Below are positions 1-5,448 of a DNA stretch of 10,267 nt, piece by piece. The notes below the pieces were generated by a model, which saw nothing but the letters and a program-made list of their open reading frames with translations, was not told the origin of the DNA and searched no databases. Source of the stretch: Candidatus Zixiibacteriota bacterium (GTDB lineage: Bacteria > Zixibacteria > MSB-5A5 > GN15 > FEB-12); assembly GCA_018816665.1 (NCBI GenBank), contig JAHIVM010000345.1, positions 1 through 10,267 of the forward strand, given 5' to 3'. The position numbers and the translations under genes are program-made. Position 1 is the stretch's first letter; each line of letters starts with the position of its first letter.

Positions 1-254
1 ATCCCAATCAAATTCGTGATTTCCGCACGAACATCAAAAAGCTCGGTGAGACCAAAACGGTGTTGCTGTCGACCCACATTCTGCAGGAAGTGAAGGCGGT
101 GGCCGAACGAGTCCTGCTGATACACAACGGTTCGCTGGTGTTTGACGGTACCGCGGCCGAACTGGAAAAAGACGCACCCCTCGATCAGACGTTTTACAAA
201 ATGACTGACTACGGCCGGGCCGTCGGCAGTCTCGGAACGGGGGAGGGCGTATGA
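1..254 (+). CDS. gldA: GldA-like ABC transporter ATP-binding protein, 3' end only
   Basis: Only the last 83 codons are present, and the reading frame enters from the left edge (codons begin at base 3). The fragment opens with PNQIRDFR, the D-loop region that follows Walker B in ABC ATPases. It then has the switch/H-loop LLSTHILQEV with its catalytic-site His (residue 25 of the fragment), and a typical C-terminal strand with NGSLVFDGT. The pairing of PNQI with STHILQEV is characteristic of GldA and close relatives, which power an ABC-2-type membrane complex from the cytoplasmic face. The stop codon overlaps the ATG of the next gene in ATGA, so the ATPase and permease are translationally coupled. 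In Flavobacterium GldA was described as part of a gliding-motility transporter; outside gliders the substrate is unknown. Walker A, the signature motif and Walker B lie outside the window. The ATPase assignment is secure; the subfamily label rests on motif and neighbours. Confidence 0.9.
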   Translation, partial: PNQIRDFRTNIKKLGETKTVLLSTHILQEVKAVAERVLLIHNGSLVFDGTAAELEKDAPLDQTFYKMTDYGRAVGSLGTGEGV

Positions 255-2917
255 AACTGAACTGGCATACAATCAAGGTGTTGTGCCGACGGGACCTGAA
301 GGCCTATTTCAGCAGCCCCACGGGATATGTGTTTGTCACGCTGTTTATTTTTCTCAGTGCCGCCGCGGCCTTCTGGCAGCAACGGTTTTTCGCGGACAAT
401 CTGGCCAACCTGGCTCAGTTGAACAATCTGTTTCCGTTTATCCTGCTGTTTTTCGTTCCGGCCCTGACTATGAGCGTGTGGGCCGATGAACGTAAGCAGG
501 GGACCGATGAACTGCTGCTTACGTTGCCGGCAACCGATCTCGAGGTCGTGCTCGGTAAGTACCTGGCCGTGCTCGGCATTTATACGGCCTCGCTGCTGTT
601 CTCCCTCAGTCATGTAGCCGTCCTCTGGTGGCTGGGCAGCCCCGACCTGGGTTTAATGTTCGGCAACTACCTGGGGTACTGGTTTATCGGTGCGGCCCTC
701 CTGGCCGTAGGTATGCTGGCCTCGATGCTGACTGCCAACACGACCGTAGGATTCATCCTCGGCGCTCTGTTCTGCGGGGTGTTGGTGTTTGTGGATTCAC
801 GGACGGTGGTACTGGCCGGCTGGCTGCAGGGACTGCTGGCGCCGCTGGCCGTCACTCAGTATTTTCGGGATTTCGCGCGCGGTGTGGTCAGCCTTTCGGG
901 AGTTGTGTTTTTTGTCTCCCTGGCTGCCGTGGCGCTGTACGGTAATGTCCTGTTGATCGGTCGCCGCCATTGGCCCACCCGGGGTGATCGCAGGCAGTTC
1001 TGGTTCCACCAGCTGGTGCGCGTGGTTGCGCTGGTGATCGCCGTGATGAGCTTCAATGTCATTCTGGATCGAATCGGTTTTCGGATTGATGTGACCGCAG
1101 AGCGGCTGCACTCGCTGTCGGATCGTACCGAGCAGTTAATCGATGAAATCAGCGAGGACCGCCCCGTGCTTGTGCAGGCGTTCATCAGTCCCGAGGTTCC
1201 GCGTGACTACGTTGAGGTCCGGGAAAATCTGTTGAACGCGTTACAGGAGATAGGTGCGGTTGGTGGCGACCGCGTGCAGGTGCTGATTCATGATACCGAG
1301 CCGTACTCGCAGGAGGCGCGCGATGCCCGCGAGAAGTTCGGAATTGTGCCGCGCGAGGTGCTCAGCCGGGAGTCGGCCCGCATCAGTTCGGCGCAGGTGT
1401 TCCTGGGCGTAGCGGCGACCAGCGGCGCGGCCGAGGAAGTCATCCCGTTTTTTGATGTCGGTTTGCCGGTGGAGTACGAACTCACCCGCACGATTCGGGT
1501 AGCGGCGAAGACCGATCGCAAGAGGATTGGCGTCCTGCAAACGGCGGCTGAGGTGGCCGGCGGCTTTGACTATGCCACCATGCAGTCGAAAAACCCCTGG
1601 GCGATTGTCACTGAATTGAGAAAGCAGTACGACGTACAGACCTTATCGGCGGATGAGCCGATCACGGGGGATCTCGACGGTCTCCTGGTTATTCTGCCGT
1701 CGTCCCTGACCCAGCCTCAGATGGACAATCTGAAAACCTACATGACAGCGGGCAACCCGACTCTGTTGCTGGTGGACCCGCTGCCGATGATTGATCCGTC
1801 GTTATCGCCGATGGTTCCGGCCGGGGCCCAGACCAACCCGTTCCAGCGTAATCAGCAGCAACCGCCGCCCAAGGGAGATGTCCGCGGGTTGCTCGATGCC
1901 GTTGGTGTAAAATGGCAACCGTCGCAAGTCATCTGGGATTCCTACAACCCTCATCCGGACTTCGTCTCATTGCCGCCCGAATTCGTGTTTGTGGGCAAGG
2001 GCAATGAGTCGGCGGAGGCATTCAACGGGGAGCAGGCTGCCAGTTCGGGATTGCAGGAAGTGGTGACGATTTACGGGGGCTACATATTCAAGTCGACTGC
2101 CAAACCGTATCAGTTTGATCCACTGATTCGCACCGGACGGTTGTCCGGGGTCCTGGATTGGACCCAATTGGTGCAGCGCGGTTTTTTCGGTTTGCAGCTC
2201 AATCGCAATCCGCGCCGGACGCCTACCGGGGAGTCCTATATTCTGGCCGCGCACGTGCAGGGCTCCGAAGGTCCTGATACGACCATGGGCGAAAGTGTGC
2301 CGGATCGCGTGAATGCGATCGTGGTCGCCGATGTTGATGTCATTTCGGATCAGTTTTTCATGTTCCGTCAGAGTGGAGCCGGAACCATCAACTTCGACAA
2401 CGTATCGTTTGTGTTGAACTGCATGGATGTGCTCGTGGGCGACAGCTCGTTTATCGACTTGCGCAAGAAACGAGTAAAACATCGCACTCTCGAGACAGTT
2501 GAAGCTCGCACTCAGGTCTATGTGGAACGTCGCATGGAAGAGGAACGACAGGCTGAGACAGAGGCTCAGTCCGCACTGGCGGAGGCCCAGCAGACGCTTG
2601 ATCAGAAGGTCGCCGAGGTGCGGAATCGGGAGGATCTGGACGCCCAGGCCAAGCGCATTATGACGCAGAACCTTCAGGAGGTCGAAAGCCGGCGGTTTAA
2701 CGTGGTCAAGACCAATATCGAGGCCCGCAAGCAGGCGACCATCGCGGCCAGTAAGGAAAACATGGAGGAGGCGATTCGCCAGATTCAGAGCCGCATAAAG
2801 ACGCTGGCCGTCTTGCTGCCGCCGATACCGGTGTTCGTGATCGGATTGGTGACTTTGTTCCGACGGCGCAAACGGGAGAATGAAGGCGCCGCGGCGGCCC
2901 GAAGGTTGAGGAGCTAA
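251..2917 (+). CDS. Fused GldF-type ABC-2 permease and GldG-type auxiliary protein
   Basis: This is one 888-residue chain joining two proteins that are separate in classical gld operons. Residues 1-240 are an ABC-2 permease of the GldF kind: about six hydrophobic helices (near 24-42, 58-76, 104-126, 140-161, 165-183, 215-237), with the conserved WADERKQGTDELLLTLP segment at 77-93. A further helix (255-272) leads into the GldG part. That part opens with DVTAERLHSLSDRTEQLIDEI (280-300), the usual GldG entry motif. It continues through a soluble periplasmic region that includes IVVADVDVISDQFF (690-703), then a charged, probably coiled-coil stretch (about 750-850), and ends in a helix (852-870) followed by RRRKR. 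The ATG overlaps the upstream ATPase stop, with GGAGG at 242-246. It should form the membrane channel and periplasmic sensor of the ABC machine. The proline/glutamine linker at 525-541 looks like a flexible insertion. No stop or frameshift separates the two halves. Confidence 0.92.
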   Translation: MKLNWHTIKVLCRRDLKAYFSSPTGYVFVTLFIFLSAAAAFWQQRFFADNLANLAQLNNLFPFILLFFVPALTMSVWADERKQGTDELLLTLPATDLEVVLGKYLAVLGIYTASLLFSLSHVAVLWWLGSPDLGLMFGNYLGYWFIGAALLAVGMLASMLTANTTVGFILGALFCGVLVFVDSRTVVLAGWLQGLLAPLAVTQYFRDFARGVVSLSGVVFFVSLAAVALYGNVLLIGRRHWPTRGDRRQFWFHQLVRVVALVIAVMSFNVILDRIGFRIDVTAERLHSLSDRTEQLIDEISEDRPVLVQAFISPEVPRDYVEVRENLLNALQEIGAVGGDRVQVLIHDTEPYSQEARDAREKFGIVPREVLSRESARISSAQVFLGVAATSGAAEEVIPFFDVGLPVEYELTRTIRVAAKTDRKRIGVLQTAAEVAGGFDYATMQSKNPWAIVTELRKQYDVQTLSADEPITGDLDGLLVILPSSLTQPQMDNLKTYMTAGNPTLLLVDPLPMIDPSLSPMVPAGAQTNPFQRNQQQPPPKGDVRGLLDAVGVKWQPSQVIWDSYNPHPDFVSLPPEFVFVGKGNESAEAFNGEQAASSGLQEVVTIYGGYIFKSTAKPYQFDPLIRTGRLSGVLDWTQLVQRGFFGLQLNRNPRRTPTGESYILAAHVQGSEGPDTTMGESVPDRVNAIVVADVDVISDQFFMFRQSGAGTINFDNVSFVLNCMDVLVGDSSFIDLRKKRVKHRTLETVEARTQVYVERRMEEERQAETEAQSALAEAQQTLDQKVAEVRNREDLDAQAKRIMTQNLQEVESRRFNVVKTNIEARKQATIAASKENMEEAIRQIQSRIKTLAVLLPPIPVFVIGLVTLFRRRKRENEGAAAARRLRS

Positions 2918-2920
2918 GCC

Positions 2921-4270
2921 ATGAATGAAATGAAAAAAACAGGCATATTTGTTGGTGTGGCGGTGATCCTTGTCCTGATTGCCCTCGTCACGTCTCCGCG
3001 CCGGATCACTCCCGAGGCGTTCTCCGAGCAGGGACAGGAGTTTTTTGCGGACTTCACCGATCCCAATGTTGCCCAGACGCTCGAAGTGATCGATTTTGAT
3101 CCCACATCGGGTGCCGCCCACCCGTTTAAGGTGACGTTCAAAAACAACCACTGGACGATACCGTCGCACAACGACTACCCCGCCGATGCCAAAGACCGAC
3201 TGGCCAAAACCGCGGCCGGAGTAATCGGCATCAAAAAAGAGGAACTGCGGTCAACGTCGGTGGCCGACCATGAGGCCTGCGGAGTGATTGATCCCATGGA
3301 TGAGACCGTGGTAGGTCTGGAGGGGCGGGGCAAACGCATCACGTTGCGAGATGCCGATGACCGGGTGCTGGCCGACTTCATAGTCGGCAAGGACGTGCCG
3401 GGGCGTTCGGGACTGAAGTTCGTGCGCCTCCCGGGGCAGAACCAGGTGTATACGGCACGTATGAATCTGGATATCTCAACCCGGTTCGCCGACTGGATAG
3501 AAACGAATCTTCTGGATCTCACCAAGAGTCAGGTCAACAAATTGGTGCTGAACGACTATCGCATCAACGAGCAATCCCGCTCGGTGGAGCAGCGTGACAA
3601 CATTGTGCTTTCGCTGAAGGACGACGGTTCCTGGGGAATGAACAAAACCGGCAAGCCGGTTGACTCGGCGAAAGTCGCGCAGCTGTTGACGGCGCTGGAG
3701 GGAGTCCGGATCAACGGGGTCCGTCCAAAACCGGAAGGCCTGTCAGCCAGTCTCACCAAAGGGGGACAGATTTCCCAGACCGACGCCATGTCGCTTCAGA
3801 GCAAGGGGTTCTACTTCTCGCGCGACGGCCGCCTGGTGTCAAACGAGGGTGAACTGCAGATTCACACAATGGACGGTGTGCTGTACACGCTCAGGTTTGG
3901 CGAGGTGTTTTACGGTTCCGGGATGGCGCTGAGCGCGGGGGCCGGCGATGCGGGTGAAGTCGATGACGGGAGCGAGAACCGCTATCTGTTTGTTACCGCC
4001 GAGTTTGATCCGAAGCAGTTTCCAAAACCGTCCGCTCCGGCGAATACAGACTTCCTGAACAAGGCCGATTCTCTGTGGAACGACGATGACCGGGCCAACA
4101 AAAAGAAGCAGGATGCTCTGGATCGCTGGCAGTCCCAGGTGGCGGCGGGAGAGGCCCGGGCCGACACGCTCAGTCAGCGATTTGCGGGCTGGTACTATCT
4201 GATATCATCGGAGAGCTTCGACAAAGTCAAACTGAATCGAAGTGACCTGATAGCCAAAACTGAAAGCTGA
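2921..4270 (+). CDS. DUF4340-type membrane-anchored periplasmic protein
   Basis: The product is 449 residues with one N-terminal membrane anchor (about residues 7-24, flanked by MKK and PRR) and a long soluble part expected in the periplasm. The middle section (HWTIPSHNDYPADAKDRL, then GVIDP and the strand-rich FIVGKDVPGRSGLKFVRL) matches the pattern of DUF4340 proteins. These regularly sit directly after GldG genes, and the near-terminal RFAGWYYLISSESFDKVKL is also typical of this family. A charged helical stretch (about 380-420) precedes it. The gene starts 3 bases after the fused permease gene, behind GAGGAG at 2908-2913 with a 7-base spacer, so it is the third gene of the operon. An intrinsic terminator follows 23 bases after the stop. 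By position it is probably an accessory subunit of the ABC complex. Its biochemical role is unknown, and the assignment is by pattern recognition, not a profile search. Confidence 0.85.
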   Translation: MNEMKKTGIFVGVAVILVLIALVTSPRRITPEAFSEQGQEFFADFTDPNVAQTLEVIDFDPTSGAAHPFKVTFKNNHWTIPSHNDYPADAKDRLAKTAAGVIGIKKEELRSTSVADHEACGVIDPMDETVVGLEGRGKRITLRDADDRVLADFIVGKDVPGRSGLKFVRLPGQNQVYTARMNLDISTRFADWIETNLLDLTKSQVNKLVLNDYRINEQSRSVEQRDNIVLSLKDDGSWGMNKTGKPVDSAKVAQLLTALEGVRINGVRPKPEGLSASLTKGGQISQTDAMSLQSKGFYFSRDGRLVSNEGELQIHTMDGVLYTLRFGEVFYGSGMALSAGAGDAGEVDDGSENRYLFVTAEFDPKQFPKPSAPANTDFLNKADSLWNDDDRANKKKQDALDRWQSQVAAGEARADTLSQRFAGWYYLISSESFDKVKLNRSDLIAKTES

Positions 4271-4293
4271 TACACAAAAGACAAGTCGTAAAG

Positions 4294-4332
4294 AAACCAG
4301 CCGCTTCCCGCAACGGAAGCGGCTGGTTTTTT
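4294..4332 (+). terminator. Rho-independent terminator of the ABC operon
   Basis: Two perfectly complementary 15-base arms (4294-4308, AAACCAGCCGCTTCC, and 4315-4329, GGAAGCGGCTGGTTT) flank a 6-base loop. The 3' arm merges into a run of six T (4327-4332). It lies 23 bases after the DUF4340 stop, so it ends the GldA/GldFG/DUF4340 transcript. The A residues opposite the T-run may give some activity in the other direction, but the nearest minus-strand gene ends about 360 bases away. Confidence 0.93.
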
Positions 4333-4691
4333 GGGTGCCACGTGGATGTGCAAGTGTGGCTTATCTGTAAGACGTCCCAACTCGGTGTCGAGCGCTACCC
4401 GGGCAGTCAATCACCGGGCACGACACAACACTGACAGGACGATCAACTGGAAACTGTCCATTCGCGGTTACCTTTGTGAAGCAACGTCATCACTGAGGAG
4501 TCTGCGAGAGGGTACAGATCGCCATCGGTGATGGGTGCGTGGTACGTTGCTCGATTGGGGGTGCGGTGAGGGACTAGCGCGACCCCGGAGTAGTCTGTTG
4601 TCTACTATTGAGAATATACGGCGATTGCGGGGAGTGTCAAGTCTTTAAGAGTCGACTCCCGGAGTGGCAGAAGGGTCGGATGCGGGTGGCG
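4333..4691. other. 359-base gene-free stretch between operon terminator and membrane protein gene
   Basis: I find no convincing coding frame here. The small open frames have no Shine-Dalgarno sequence and no recognisable product. The stretch contains a nested inverted repeat (listed separately) and a 10-base palindrome, GAGTCGACTC, at 4649-4658. It also has a short AGTAG/CTACT hairpin with an 8-base loop around 4588-4607. The minus-strand gene to its right ends at 4692, but I see no hairpin plus T-run to terminate it within this stretch. The region could hold a structured RNA, a decayed gene or a small repeat element; nothing distinguishes these from the sequence alone. Confidence 0.6.
4481..4550. 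repeat. Nested inverted repeat in the intergenic region
   Basis: GCAACGT (4481-4487) followed directly by CATCAC (4488-4493) is mirrored by GTGATG (4528-4533) and, 10 bases further, ACGTTGC (4544-4550). In RNA this would fold as a 7-bp outer stem, a 10-base one-sided bulge, a 6-bp inner stem and a 34-base apical region. There is no T-run after it, so it is not an ordinary terminator. The pairing is seen directly in the sequence; whether it is transcribed or functional is not known. Confidence 0.55.
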
Positions 4692-5156
4692 TTATCGCTG
4701 AAGGACGCCAAACTCCATTTTGAAAAACAGGAACAGCCAGACAATGGTAAATACGCCGCGAACATCGGTGGCCCAGTTCGTACCCAGCACGAATATGAAC
4801 AGCAGCAGGGTCAGGCCAAAAAACAGTTTCACCATGCCCTCGCGAGGCCAGGCCGTCAGCAGGCTGTACAAACCGCGAACAATGAACAGCGTGATCAGGG
4901 CGGGGGCAAAAAACGTGACCAGCCACATCCAGACGTTCAATTCTGTTATGCCGCGGGTCATCGCCGGGATGTTCAACAGGGCGAAGAAATGCGCAGCGAG
5001 AAAAAAGAACGACAGCGTGAAATAGAGAATCGCGTCGAAATGGGCGGTTTTCATTTCCTGGCAGGCCACCACGAAGAAAAATACGGCCGCGCCTATGAGA
5101 GCGGCGAGTTGGTAGGTGGCACCTTCAGTAAGTATTTGGACGAGACTTTCAGTCAT
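4692..5156 (-). CDS. Five-helix integral membrane protein of unknown family
   Basis: The product is 154 residues and very rich in Phe, Leu, Ile, Val, Ala and Trp. Hydrophobic segments at about 14-33, 42-62, 74-97, 109-126 and 132-147 suggest five membrane helices with short loops. The loops carry the only charged residues (QEMKTAH, PAMTRGITELN, AWPREGMVK, NWATDVRG). No enzyme motif, cysteine pair or metal-binding cluster stands out; there is a single Cys at 32. The ATG start is supported by AAGGAG (minus strand, about 5165-5170) with a spacer of about 8 bases. The gene stands alone, divergent from the TonB-dependent receptor and convergent with the ABC operon. A longer opposite-strand frame covers the same bases, but its Gln/Lys/Arg-rich translation looks like the antisense of a membrane protein. 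I do not recognise the family and assign no function. Confidence 0.8.
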   Translation of the reverse strand: MTESLVQILTEGATYQLAALIGAAVFFFVVACQEMKTAHFDAILYFTLSFFFLAAHFFALLNIPAMTRGITELNVWMWLVTFFAPALITLFIVRGLYSLLTAWPREGMVKLFFGLTLLLFIFVLGTNWATDVRGVFTIVWLFLFFKMEFGVLQR

Positions 5157-5448
5157 GGCAGTTACTCCTTACAGCCTGCTGTTGTAAACGGCGTGCCAAT
5201 CCAGAAGGGGGAGCGGATGGTTGTTTTAAGATACTATTATGTAATGGGTTATAGAATTGGACTCCCGGCAGTCGGTCCTCCGAAGTAAATCCATAACCAG
5301 CTATTATGCAGGTAGTTGCACAGGAATGATCGCCAGCGGCAATCGGGAAACGGCTTGACATGGATGGATTAGGAGACTTTTTTGGCATCAACTATCTTGC
5401 CGCACATATTCAACAACTGCCGGATAGACAGTGGGAGGGTTTTTCGCC
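5157..5448. promoter_or_regulatory. Divergent promoter region between membrane protein and TonB-dependent receptor
   Basis: These 292 bases must hold the promoters for both divergent genes. On the + strand a perfect TTGACA lies at 5355-5360, but no good -10 box follows at the usual distance; a run of T occupies 5378-5383. An AT-rich patch around 5226-5256 (TACTATTATGTAAT and TATAG) could serve either strand. GGTTAT at 5247-5252 is matched by ATAACC at 5293-5298, a possible loose stem. I see no cobalamin or other riboswitch consensus ahead of the receptor. No single promoter can be fixed by eye. Confidence 0.35.
5433..5439 (+). promoter_or_regulatory. Ribosome-binding site deciding the receptor start
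   Basis: GGGAGGG sits 9 bases before the GTG at 5449. An in-frame GTG at 5431 would overlap this sequence and has no Shine-Dalgarno of its own, so 5449 is preferred. It also leaves a normal-length signal peptide. Confidence 0.75.

Noticed and set aside
209..613. A 134-codon minus-strand open frame
   Set aside because: It is antisense to the ATPase/permease junction, and its polar low-complexity translation shows no domain.
1967..3169. A 400-codon minus-strand open frame across the junction of the GldFG and DUF4340 genes
   Set aside because: It is antisense to two well-supported genes and crosses their boundary. Its His/Arg/Gln-rich translation lacks any domain pattern, as expected from the codon bias of the real genes.
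4654..5268. The 9-base sequence GACTCCCGG present on both sides of the membrane protein gene (4654-4662 and 5260-5268)
   Set aside because: Considered as target-site duplication or element ends. Nine bases in this GC-rich context can recur by chance, no transposase or terminal inverted repeats are present, and the gene's composition fits its surroundings.
4608..5288. A 226-codon plus-strand open frame
   Set aside because: It overlaps the five-helix membrane protein in antisense. Its Gln/Lys/Arg-rich product has no recognisable domain and its start lacks a Shine-Dalgarno, while the minus-strand gene has both a ribosome site and clear membrane helices.
5341..5400. A possible riboswitch or complete sigma-70 promoter ahead of the receptor
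   Set aside because: TTGACA is perfect but no acceptable -10 box follows at 16-18 bases, and no cobalamin-box or other riboswitch consensus could be recognised. Only a tentative regulatory region is reported.
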